A stretch of 64,000 nt of DNA. It comes from Paraglaciecola psychrophila 170. GTDB lineage: Bacteria > Pseudomonadota > Gammaproteobacteria > Enterobacterales > Alteromonadaceae. The notes beneath the pieces were generated by a model, which was given only the letters and a program-made list of their open reading frames with translations, did not search any database and was not told where the DNA came from. Made by a program: the position numbers and the translations under genes. The stretch covers positions 2,790,001-2,854,000 of the forward strand of contig NC_020514.1 in assembly GCF_000347635.1 (NCBI RefSeq), in the 5' to 3' direction. Positions 56,397-64,000 of the stretch are shown in pieces (the first letter of the stretch is position 1; every line of letters begins with the position of its first letter).

Positions 56397-56472
56397 AGAT
56401 AGATAGTAAATAACTTTTAAATCCAAATAGGTACCCTATAATGACCTTACACTTTTATATGAAAGTAAGATA

Positions 56473-56892
56473 ATGGATCAAAATAAAGAATTAAAAAAAG
56501 CGGGATTAAAAGTCACTCTTCCACGCTTGAAAATCCTCGAGATATTGCAGCTACCTGAAAATCAACATATCAGTGCTGAAGACGTTTATAAAATCCTAAT
56601 TGACCATGACGAAGATATTGGTTTGGCTACGGTTTACCGAGTTCTCAATCAATTTGATGATGCAGGTATTTTAAACCGTCATCATTTTGAAGGTGGAAAA
56701 TCAGTTTTTGAAATTAGCCATAAAAACCACCACGATCATTTAGTTTGTCTAAAATGCGGAAAAGTGATTGAGTTTGAGGATGATGTCATCGAAAGACGTC
56801 AAGATGAAGTAGCTGAACGTCATAATATGACACTCACCCATCACAGTTTATATCTGTATGGTGAATGTAAAATAGACTGCGACGTAGATTAA
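56473..56892 (+). CDS. fur: Ferric uptake regulator Fur
   Basis: 139 residues. N-terminal winged helix (LKVTLPRLKILEILQ; EDVYKILIDHDEDIGLATVYRVLNQFDDAGIL), metal and dimer domain with HKNHHDHLVCLKCGKVIEF (zinc and iron ligands, Cys pair) and C-terminal CKIDC. It represses iron uptake genes with Fe2+. No Fur-box-like palindrome was recognised before fldA, fur or the TonB receptors in this window. Confidence 0.97.
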   Translation: MDQNKELKKAGLKVTLPRLKILEILQLPENQHISAEDVYKILIDHDEDIGLATVYRVLNQFDDAGILNRHHFEGGKSVFEISHKNHHDHLVCLKCGKVIEFEDDVIERRQDEVAERHNMTLTHHSLYLYGECKIDCDVD

Positions 56893-56910
56893 TTATTTCA
56901 ACTTATAAAT

Positions 56911-56936
56911 AAGCCGTAATCAAAGCGGCTTTTTTT
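56911..56936 (+). terminator. Terminator of fur
   Basis: AAGCCG (56911-56916) with CGGCTT (56926-56931), loop of nine bases, followed by five T. It lies 18 nt after the fur stop. Confidence 0.85.
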
Positions 56937-57034
56937 ATGTCTTATTTTAAGAGCCAAATTAATTAAATTAAGCCTAATACCTCATTCGAACTATCGAATT
57001 TACCTGCCCCCCCCTATGCAAGCCATCAGCACTT

Positions 57035-57486
57035 AATTTTTACATAGCCACCCATAATAAAATATTGAATCTAGACTATCATTCAACAGCAATTTTCTGG
57101 GTGTAAAAGGGTTCAGATTGAGTAGGTTATGAGGCAGAAAATTAACTTAGAGCTAATTGCTGGAAATAAGAGACGTTTCACAATTTTTACATAATTTTTA
57201 CATAGCCACCCATAATAAAATATTGAATCTAGACTATCATTCAACAGCAATTTTCTGGGTGTAAAAGGGTTCAGATTGAGTAGGTTATGAGGCAGAAAAT
57301 TAACTTAGAGCTAATTGCTGGAAATAAGAGACGTTTCACAATTTTTACATAGCCACCCATAATAAAATATTGAATCTAGACTATCATTCAACAGCAATTT
57401 TCTGGGTGTAAAAGGGTTCAGATTGAGTAGGTTATGAGGCAGAAAATTAACTTAGAGCTAATTGCTGGAAATAAGAGACGTTTCAC
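57035..57486. repeat. Three tandem direct copies of a 147-bp unit
   Basis: Copies at 57035-57192, 57193-57339 and 57340-57486, essentially identical. The first is 158 long because the 11-nt unit start AATTTTTACAT is doubled at its end. Each unit begins AATTTTTACATAGCCACCC, ends GAGACGTTTCAC, carries stops in all frames, and contains an inverted pair: CAGCAATTTTCTG (57088-57100 in copy 1) against CAGAAAATT and AATTGCTG (57136-57163). It abuts a transposase pseudogene, and the unit start recurs inverted at 58585-58597. The near identity suggests recent expansion, perhaps of a non-autonomous element. Confidence 0.9.
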
Positions 57487-57541
57487 TGATTTGTAGACAC
57501 AGCTATGCCTTGTTGATTATAAGTTAACTGGTTTATTGCGG

Positions 57542-58520
57542 TTATGCGCAGCGCAGCAAGGTTTTCGCTTTACCCATACCTCGAATTCGTTGATGCCCGG
57601 TGTGCTCTTTAAATTGATTCATCATTTGCTCTGCTCCGGCAGCATAACAAAAGTGTTTTTCAAACTCAGTGGTGAGGGTGAGCCATTGTTCGTCTGATAA
57701 GCCTAATCTTTGCAGTATGGCTTGCTGTTGCTGGTCAATATGCCCTGCTTTGTCATCTCGGATGACTCTTCCTGTGATATCGACTAGCTCACAGTAGTCT
57801 TTAAGGGAAAAGGGTATACCTTTGGGCATATCTTGTCTGGGGTGGCCGACAAAAGGCATCAACACATTTTTAATAGATGGCTGTTTTATCGATTCTAAAC
57901 GTTTTTGAATGCCCGTGTATTTTGATGTTTCAGGCGTATCCGCTATCTTGGCTCGGATCGGATTCAGGTCAACATAAGCCATACAAGACAGCAATGCTGC
58001 ATCATCTAGTAAGGCTTGAGATTTAAACCGACCTTCCCAGAACCTCCCCCTGCAGTCATCTTCTTTGTTCGCTTCTCTGGCTATGTGTTCATTGAGATTA
58101 CGCATGAACCAGCTTATGTCATGTAAGCGCCTGCGATACTCGGTGATGGTGTTATCTAAGGTCTGCTGTTGTCCTTGGTTTATCGTGTCTCCTCTAACAA
58201 ACATTTGGGTAAGCAATGTGCCTCGATGCAAACGATGCCAGCGCTGAGCCACGTTATTATCTGACCATACCTGCGTTCGTTTCACATCCACATGTAACAC
58301 CATATGCACATGATTACTCATCACCGCATAGGCACATATGTTATGGCAACACTGCCGATAAAAACAACATCCGCTTTTCAACCCATTCACGGCGGTGTTC
58401 AAAACTTTGACCTGAGTATTTATCTACACCGCACAAAAAAGAGCGCCGCACACAATTGGAAATACAATGGTAATAATGGGTATCGGTTAAACTAATTTGG
58501 CTGCTACGTGGCTGGGGCAT
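57542..58520 (-). pseudogene. IS200-like (RAYT-type) transposase, frameshifted
   Basis: About 326 codons. The N-terminal frame from the ATG at 58520 has THYYHCISNCVRRSFLCG and FEHRREWVEKRMLFLSAV and stops near 58380. The second frame to 57542 has AYAVMSNHVHMVLHVDV (HUH-type His-Val-His) and MAYVDLNPIRAKIA, hallmarks of the Y1_Tnp family of REP-associated tyrosine transposases. Adding one T and one A at two short homopolymers near 58345-58355 restores VFAINICAYAVMSNH, so two one-base losses explain the break. A TTTGATT/AATCAAA hairpin (58532-58553) lies just before the start. Probably a relic that once mobilised the neighbouring repeats. Confidence 0.82.
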
Positions 58521-58584
58521 GACATCAATCCTTTGATTTAATTCCTAATCAAAGCTTAGTTCGTCTTGGTAGTTAGTCAAATTG

Positions 58585-58597
58585 TTATGGGTGGCTT
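58585..58597. repeat. Inverted copy of the tandem-repeat start beyond the transposase
   Basis: GTTATGGGTGGCT is the reverse complement of AGCCACCCATAAC. The tandem units each begin with AGCCACCCATAAT after TTTTTACAT, so 12 of 13 positions match in inverted orientation on the opposite side of the transposase gene. It could mark the other end of the mobile element. Confidence 0.5.
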
Positions 58598-58772
58598 GAT
58601 AAGTACCACTAATTTTATGGTCCAGCTGGTGCTAAGTTATTAATAACTGAACAATGTTTGCCGAACATGGGACCAAATTTTGATTGTTTAAATATGTTTT
58701 TTTTGCACCAATAAGTAATTTATTGTCTGATTTCGAGATTCCCAATAATTAAGATTTCATCTGCACTTTTAC

Positions 58773-59372
58773 TTAGTTGGGGAATTCTGTTGCCAACATG
58801 AAAAATACCACACAGTAACTACTCATTATCCAATGACTCTCATATGGGATTGGGTTAATGAATTTATTAATGGCAATGAAGGAATCAAAGATAATGCTAC
58901 ACCTAAGCCAGCCAAGCTCATAGGTAACGAAGTTTGAAAAGCAAATGTTCTCATTTTTGATATTATTATCAAGTAGGCCATCACGCCTATTTGTAAATTC
59001 CCAAGGTTAGTGAGAAGCCATCACATCATTACTAACATATATATTAATAACAGCACTCTGAGGTACCAACGATTGTAAAACCCTTGCCAATGATGCCTAA
59101 ATACCCCTGCGTAACTAAGTTGTGCTAATAGGAACGCTACGACTCCAAAGATAAACTCATCGAACGCAAGTAACAAGTCACCACATCCACTAAAGACTAG
59201 TACCAACAGTAAAGTAGTCGGCATTGAGCTCGGTTTTGTTTTTAGCATTCCACCTAATGATACTGCAATAGGGATGATTTTTAGGAGCTATAAAAGGTCT
59301 AAGAAAAAAATGTAAGCTAGCCATATACAACAGTCCAAAAACAAAAAATATCATACTTATGATTTTAGACAT
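58773..59372 (-). pseudogene. YhhN family (lysoplasmalogenase-like) membrane protein, multiply broken
   Basis: Parts of one YhhN-type membrane protein are spread over three frames. The start (59372) reads MSKIISMIFFVFGLLYMASL and loses frame at an A run (59278-59282; five A where four would restore APKIIPIAV). The second part, MLKTKPSSMPTTLLLVLVFSGCGDLLLAFDE core (SGCGDLLLAFDEFIFG), stops at a TGA (59021-59023), after which the same frame continues NLGNLQIGVMAYLIIIS. The third part, DSFIAINKFINPIPYESHWIM, is in another frame and ends at 58773. At least three independent lesions, so not a sequencing error. Confidence 0.8.
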
Positions 59373-59688
59373 ATTCACTCAACATTGGTGTTTGTAAATA
59401 TTTTGTAATCAGATTGGATTATGGATCTAATAACCGTTATAGACACCGACAGAAAAAATTTCAATTTTGAAGTTAATCACCCTTAAACACAATAATGCTG
59501 AAAAACTCAACTCTAATGAGCAGTAAAGCTTTTTACAACGGTTAAATATATTTTGATAAACAAGTGTTAGTCACTGCCCAATAAATAAAACTGTAACTCG
59601 ATAATAAGTTTGCATGATTTCTACCCATCGCATCCCTAAGTTATAGTATTTGATAATCATCAATGTCATTTAATTACTAAAGGTTTTT
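59373..59688. other. Intergenic region upstream of the nitroreductase gene
   Basis: 316 nt, AT-rich, with the promoter of the nitroreductase presumably near 59600-59680. No gene, repeat or terminator was recognised. Confidence 0.35.
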
Positions 59689-60360
59689 ATGAATTTTGCA
59701 GAATTCGCAGCATCCCGAAAAAGTGTTCGAGGTTTTAAAAATAAAGCAGTCTCTAAAGAGCTAGTCGATACTGTAATAAATGCAGCTAAATGGGCTCCGT
59801 CTTCTTACAATACCCAGACTTGGCGCATACATGCTGTTACGGGTTATGTACTGGATAAAATACGTGAGGACAATACCATAAATACGCTTGCTGGTAAGCC
59901 ACATGTTCGCGACTTTCCCTACAAGGAAGATTACGAAGGTATTCACAGACAACGTCAAATCGACGTAGCAGTACAACTATTTGAAGTGATGGGCATTACT
60001 AGAGAAGATAAAGAAAAACGCATGGAATGGATGATGAGAGGTTTTCGCCAGTTTGATGCGCCGGTATCTCTTGTTCTTACTTACGACAAATCCTTAGAGC
60101 CGGCGGGCATAACTCAGTTTGGCTTGGGTTCATTGGCCTACGGTATTGTATTAGCCGCATGGGATTTAGGTTTAGGCTGCGTGATAAATGGTCAGGGAAT
60201 TATGCAATCAGATGTGGTGCATAAACATGCGCAAATACCAGATGACGAGGCAATTATGATTTGTATTGCGATGGGTTACCCTGATAACGACTTTGAAGCA
60301 AATAACGTGCGCTCAGTGCGCGCCGACAATGAAGATTTTGTGAGCTATCACGGATTCTAG
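59689..60360 (+). CDS. Nitroreductase family FMN oxidoreductase
   Basis: 223 residues. FMN-binding N-terminus FAASRKSVRGFKNKAVS, then AAKWAPSSYNTQTWR, the dimer helix region with FGLGSLAYGIVLAAWDLGLGC and GQGIMQSDVV, and the C-terminal IAMGYPDNDFEANNVRS. Such enzymes reduce nitroaromatics, quinones or enones using NAD(P)H, often in detoxification. Monocistronic with no obvious terminator seen. Confidence 0.9.
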   Translation: MNFAEFAASRKSVRGFKNKAVSKELVDTVINAAKWAPSSYNTQTWRIHAVTGYVLDKIREDNTINTLAGKPHVRDFPYKEDYEGIHRQRQIDVAVQLFEVMGITREDKEKRMEWMMRGFRQFDAPVSLVLTYDKSLEPAGITQFGLGSLAYGIVLAAWDLGLGCVINGQGIMQSDVVHKHAQIPDDEAIMICIAMGYPDNDFEANNVRSVRADNEDFVSYHGF

Positions 60361-60597
60361 AAGCAATAAAGCTCGGTTATGAATTTATAATCACTATACT
60401 GTAATGATGCATACCACACGAATAACACTTAAAGGCTGTATATTATGTTAGGCACCTTCGTGTGGAAGTTACTGGGCAGTTACTAGATAGTTATCGAGCT
60501 GTTTTAAGCACTATCGGTTTGTATCAATACCGATTTATTTCGTAAACTCAATCACTCAATATCACCAAGTTTACTCATTAAAATGCATATTCTGACA

Positions 60598-61791
60598 TTA
60601 TTTTTTCTTGTCGCTAAATTTCAATGTAAAGAAAAACAATAAGAAATAACTTCCGAAGGCAAACCAATAAGGTAAAGACCCGTCTATTGAATATAAGTAA
60701 GTACCCAGTAATGGACCTACCGTAAATCCCAATGGCCCACAGGACCCAGCGACCCCAGCAACAGCCCCCTGCTCTTCAGATGAAACAGCAACAGAGGCAC
60801 CCGCCATAAACCCTGGCCCAGCTAGTCCCATACCCAGTCCAAGAATACACATAGCCAATATATACATATTCTGAGATTCGCTTAAGGCCATCATGGCAAA
60901 AGCAATCATCATGATAGGCATGGATATTCTAAGCAGCACGAATGGCCTTACGTGCAGGCGTGGAATGACCAACAATTGCACTAGTAGAGCGGCGGCTGCC
61001 GAAAACATCAAACTAATGCCTACCACTTTAGCGGTTTCAGTGCCATCAAGCCCCAATACATCTTGAAAGCGGAACGCGATAGTTTGTTGAACAATGGCAA
61101 ATCCCATAAACAAAAACACACCCGCGATTACCAATGGGAAAATCCTTGGATCGCTGTATTTAAGTCTCTTGGGCTTTGTTACGACAACAGCCTTAGGTAA
61201 TTCTGGCAAAGCATATAGTGTCAATATAGCGGCAGCTAGGGTTAAAAACACAGAGAAATAAAGTGGTGTGAGTAAGCTGATACTGGCAAGTAATCCACCA
61301 ATAGCAGGGCCCAATATTGAGCCAATGTTACCAGCGGCGCCAATTGCACCCATGCCTTTTATACGATCTGTAATGGTCGTAATATCAGCCATATAAGCGT
61401 TTGCTGATGGAGCAACGGCCGCCATAACAACGGCGTTCGCAACACGAGTTACAATCAACAGGATGAGTGCTGTAACGGGAATAAGATACCCTAGAAGCGC
61501 GGCTTGAAACACACTAGCAAACATCACGGTACCCACAGAGTAACCAAACAGACCAATCAAAAGGATTTTTCTTCTACCCCAGAGATCACTTGCCCGACCC
61601 CAAAGCGGACTAACTAGAAACAAAGTTAATGATGATGAAGAGATAATGGCACCAATTTGCACCTCTACTAAGCCCACTTCACGTCCAAGGGGGGCCAATA
61701 TAGCGAATAATACTGTTTGGGCAAAACCCATAGCACCAGCTGCTAACAATAAAGTGCGTTTGGCTAAAACATTAGCTTGGGATTCAATCAT
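60598..61791 (-). CDS. MFS transporter (drug/multidrug efflux type)
   Basis: About 397 residues, 12 membrane segments. MFS motif A in SPLWGRASDLWGRRKILLIG, motif C-like region GAAGNIGSILGPAIGGLLAS in segment 5, typical of drug:H+ antiporters (DHA1). The frame opens at 61866, but the ATG at 61791 (MIESQANVLAKRTLLLA) avoids an odd 25-residue lead. It lies after an AraC-type regulator on the same strand with a 376-nt gap. Substrate unknown. Confidence 0.85.
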   Translation of the reverse strand: MIESQANVLAKRTLLLAAGAMGFAQTVLFAILAPLGREVGLVEVQIGAIISSSSLTLFLVSPLWGRASDLWGRRKILLIGLFGYSVGTVMFASVFQAALLGYLIPVTALILLIVTRVANAVVMAAVAPSANAYMADITTITDRIKGMGAIGAAGNIGSILGPAIGGLLASISLLTPLYFSVFLTLAAAILTLYALPELPKAVVVTKPKRLKYSDPRIFPLVIAGVFLFMGFAIVQQTIAFRFQDVLGLDGTETAKVVGISLMFSAAAALLVQLLVIPRLHVRPFVLLRISMPIMMIAFAMMALSESQNMYILAMCILGLGMGLAGPGFMAGASVAVSSEEQGAVAGVAGSCGPLGFTVGPLLGTYLYSIDGSLPYWFAFGSYFLLFFFTLKFSDKKK

Positions 61792-62167
61792 TGCACATAC
61801 TTCAAAGATGAAGCGACACCTAAGTATGGCTTGCCAGAATAGAAAAAAGTCAGTTGAAAAACACAATAAATAGTAAACAGGATTTTAACCATCATCGGTA
61901 CTTCAGGCATATAGGTATAATGTGTCATTAGATACCGTTTGATTATCATATTGAATTATCCACGCTACATTTCACTCATCTTCAATCTTTTTTCACTCTT
62001 TATACCAACTAGAAAAGTTCTGATTATCACACTAAGTACCGAATTCATGGGCATTATACGCGGTGTTCTAGATTATCGCATGAAGAGAAATAGCACATCA
62101 TATAACATATGTGCTTCGTTAATTTTAGGACCTATAAAACCATTTTGTTTACAACACTATCAAAATC
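61792..62167. other. Intergenic region between MFS transporter and AraC regulator
   Basis: 376 nt with no gene that can be supported. The 95-codon frame at 61939-62226 on the plus strand has no ribosome site or family likeness and overlaps the AraC gene. The promoter of the MFS gene should lie near 61800-61860. Confidence 0.35.
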
Positions 62168-63229
62168 CTAGATTAACTGACGACAATTACGATATGTGCT
62201 TGGTGATACACCGGTCCAATATTTAAAAGCACGAGAAAACGTTGCCTGCTCAGTAAAACCCACGGCTAATCCTATTTCTGCCAAGGTCAAGTTAGACTGC
62301 TCAAAAAGACTAATGGCCTTGTCTCGCTTAACATTATCTTTTAATTGTTGAAAACGACTGCCTTCTGCCATTAATTTTCGACGCAATGTTCTGGAGGTCA
62401 TATTTAGCTTTGCTGCAACAGTTTCTAAATTTGATTTTTTTGCTAATGTAGCACCCTCTAATAATCGTAACACTTGAGCGCTGCATGTATCGTGATAGGA
62501 TTGTTTTTTGAACCATTGCAACGGGATCTGCCTCAAGTATTCTAATAATTCATCTTGATTTTGCACCACAGACAAATTTAAATATTTGGCATCAAACAGC
62601 AGCGCATTATGTTTACTTTGATAAATACAAGGACAAGGATACATTAATCTGTATTCCTCATGGTGCGCAGGTTTAGCATGTTGAACTTGTACTTCACTTA
62701 ATGGAATAACCTGCCCCACTAACCAGCTACAGAATCGATGACAAATTAATAATAAAAACTCGCTTAATAAACTGTTTAATGAATTTTTGTCGTTATTAAC
62801 TTTAAAATTGGGATTGATACAAACTAAAATTTGCCCGGTACTTTTTCTAAAGCTAATTTGCAATTGATCGCCTGTTAAATTATAAAATTCAGCGGTATGA
62901 GTAAAAACGTCATCAAGAGTTTTACAGGTAATCAAACGTTCTGCTAATAACTTAAACATACCCACTTTTACTTTTTGCTGAGTGAATCCTAAAAGTTCAT
63001 CACCGCTTACTTGCCAACAGCTTTTAACAATGCTGGCTAATTGTGTGGCTAACACTCTAGATTTTGGTTGCTTTAGTTGTGTGGTGGTTAGTTCAGATCG
63101 TGCTAAAAACTTCTGTTCATTTCCACCTAATAAAACCCCATTATCTAAATGTGCTCTAGCAAAATAGCTAGCAATTGTGTGCTGTTCTGCAAAATTATAT
63201 AACAATGTTGTTTTGTCCACTTTTAACAA
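62168..63229 (-). CDS. AraC-family transcriptional regulator
   Basis: 353 residues. N-terminal ligand/arabinose-binding-type region of the PF12625 kind (KSCWQVSGDELLGFTQQKVKVGMFKLLAERLITC core: GDELLGFTQQKVKVGMF), C-terminal AraC double helix-turn-helix (LETVAAKLNMTSRTLRRKLMAEG and LTLAEIGLAVGFTEQATFSRAFKYWTGVSPSTYR cores). Divergent from an acyl-CoA dehydrogenase gene 147 nt away, which it may control. Members of this group often regulate fatty acid or carnitine-like degradation genes. Confidence 0.9.
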   Translation of the reverse strand: MLKVDKTTLLYNFAEQHTIASYFARAHLDNGVLLGGNEQKFLARSELTTTQLKQPKSRVLATQLASIVKSCWQVSGDELLGFTQQKVKVGMFKLLAERLITCKTLDDVFTHTAEFYNLTGDQLQISFRKSTGQILVCINPNFKVNNDKNSLNSLLSEFLLLICHRFCSWLVGQVIPLSEVQVQHAKPAHHEEYRLMYPCPCIYQSKHNALLFDAKYLNLSVVQNQDELLEYLRQIPLQWFKKQSYHDTCSAQVLRLLEGATLAKKSNLETVAAKLNMTSRTLRRKLMAEGSRFQQLKDNVKRDKAISLFEQSNLTLAEIGLAVGFTEQATFSRAFKYWTGVSPSTYRNCRQLI

Positions 63230-63259
63230 TAACTGACCTTATTAAAGCAATATTCACAC

Positions 63260-63279
63260 GACATATAAAGATTTATGTC
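63260..63279. promoter_or_regulatory. Inverted repeat between AraC regulator and acyl-CoA dehydrogenase
   Basis: GACATA-TAAAGATT-TATGTC, a perfect 6-bp inverted repeat in the 146-nt divergent region, 97-116 nt ahead of the acyl-CoA dehydrogenase start. It could be an operator for the neighbouring regulator. A short palindrome in AT-rich DNA may be chance. Confidence 0.3.
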
Positions 63280-63375
63280 CGTAAATGCTAAATAAATGAC
63301 TTTATTCCACATTGCTTACTCCCAATTAATTATCAATAATTACTTATGATTTTTATAGTTAACAACAAGGTTTTT

Positions 63376-64000
63376 ATGTCTGCAATAGAAGAAGGTAATT
63401 CTGAAGAAATACAAATGTTTCGCGATATGGTTTTGCGTTTTTTAGAGCAGGAAGTTTTGCCTCATTATGACTCATGGGAAAAAAATCATAAAATGCCCAG
63501 AGAAATGTGGAACACCATGGGTAGTGCGGGCATGCTTCTAGTGGATTTTCCTGAAAAATATGGTGCTGCAGATGCTAGCTTTGACGTGTGCCAGATGATC
63601 CAAGAAGAAATGTGTCGCTTGAATCTGCATGCTTTAGCAACTGGATATAACATCCACTCAAATATCGTGGCTCCTTACCTGTTACACATTGGCAATCAAC
63701 AACAACAAGACCGTTGGTTACCCGCCATGGTGTCTGGTGAAGTCCTCACTGCACTTGCCATGACTGAGCCGGGTGCAGGCAGTGATCTTGCTAATATCCG
63801 TACTAAAGCAATCAAGGACGGTGATCACTATATCCTTAGCGGCTCAAAAACGTTTATCACCAATGGCAACGATGCCAATATGATTATTGTGTGTGCTAAA
63901 ACCGATATTAACGCAGGTTCTAAAGGTATTTCGTTATTTTTAGTCGATACCAGTATTCCTGGTTTCTCTACCGGCAAACCTATCGAAAAAATGGGGCAAC
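63376..64000 (+). CDS. Acyl-CoA dehydrogenase, 3' part outside window
   Basis: A frame from the ATG at 63376 runs to the window edge without a stop, 208 codons. It shows the N-terminal helical domain (QMFRDMVLRFLEQEVLPHYD; MWNTMGSAGMLLVDFPEKYG), then the flavin-contact region LTALAMTEPGAGSDLANIRTKA core (MTEPGAGSDL) and SGSKTFITNGNDANMIIVCAKT core (TFITNG). The catalytic Glu lies beyond the edge. A ~380-residue acyl-CoA dehydrogenase feeding EtfBA; chain-length class not determined. Divergent from the AraC-type regulator. Confidence 0.92.
   Translation, partial: MSAIEEGNSEEIQMFRDMVLRFLEQEVLPHYDSWEKNHKMPREMWNTMGSAGMLLVDFPEKYGAADASFDVCQMIQEEMCRLNLHALATGYNIHSNIVAPYLLHIGNQQQQDRWLPAMVSGEVLTALAMTEPGAGSDLANIRTKAIKDGDHYILSGSKTFITNGNDANMIIVCAKTDINAGSKGISLFLVDTSIPGFSTGKPIEKMGQ

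Noticed and set aside
57007..57014. Run of eight C
   Set aside because: A single homopolymer without context; it may matter only as a place for sequencing slips.
57035..57486. CRISPR array
   Set aside because: The unit is 147 bp and directly abutting, with no short repeat/variable spacer pattern and no cas genes.
61939..62226. 95-codon plus-strand frame
   Set aside because: Overlaps the AraC gene, lacks a ribosome site, and resembles no family.

Overview
The window looks like the chromosome of a low-GC, aerobic marine gammaproteobacterium of the Alteromonadales (Alteromonas/Glaciecola/Paraglaciecola relatives). This is inferred from product mix and gene order: ETF-quinone oxidoreductase followed by ybfF-DUF2788-fldA-fur, two large TonB-dependent receptors, a GH13/MFS/LacI maltodextrin locus, a rhombosortase, and strong resemblance of CysK, YciK and GlnS to enterobacterial-type proteins. 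No rRNA, tRNA, prophage or CRISPR array was recognised.

Layout. 1-5 kb (minus): a class V aminotransferase cut by the window edge, then an rlmJ / Ser-Thr kinase / tesB / gamma-carbonic anhydrase operon. 5.1-8.6 kb (minus): branched-chain 2-oxoacid dehydrogenase E1alpha-E1beta-E2. 8.8-17.7 kb (minus): a cell-surface signalling locus with a non-STN TonB receptor, a TPR sulfotransferase, a FecI-type sigma factor, a FecR-type anti-sigma factor and an STN-bearing TonB receptor paralogous to the first. 18-24.5 kb: sohB, a VolA/Pla-1-like lipase gene with three in-frame stops, yciK and glnS. 24.8-29.2 kb: LacI regulator, GH13 lipoprotein and MFS sugar transporter, with a candidate operator. 29.2-32.8 kb: broken thioesterase, rhomboid protease, broken S9 peptidase. 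33.3-38.1 kb (minus): MoxR ATPase, VWA protein, RDD membrane protein, XdhC and a MocA-like nucleotidyltransferase, i.e. maturation genes for a molybdenum hydroxylase whose subunits are not in the window. 38.4-43.9 kb: cysK, a lipoprotein, a ggt relic, rhombosortase and an S9 lipoprotein peptidase. 44-49.5 kb: acyl-CoA dehydrogenase / MDR / SDR operon, a broken dienelactone hydrolase and a frameshifted divergent AraC-type regulator. 49.8-56.9 kb: CBM48 protein, etfBA, ETF-QO, ybfF, DUF2788, fldA, fur. 57-59.4 kb: three tandem 147-bp repeats beside a broken IS200-like (RAYT-type) transposase gene and a decayed yhhN gene. 59.7-64 kb: nitroreductase, MFS exporter, AraC regulator and the start of another acyl-CoA dehydrogenase.

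Metabolic theme. The bkd complex, acyl-CoA dehydrogenases, SDR/MDR enzymes and thioesterases feed electrons through EtfBA to ETF-QO and the quinone pool. A perfect 22-bp palindrome between the divergent etfBA and ETF-QO genes is a good candidate for the shared operator, probably of LiuR type.

The most notable general observation is the density of broken genes: eight in 64 kb. Most carry single-base indels in or beside short homopolymers, but the lipase has only substitutions and the yhhN and ggt relics carry several lesions. Either the genome is decaying or part of this is sequencing error, and the two explanations can be separated experimentally.
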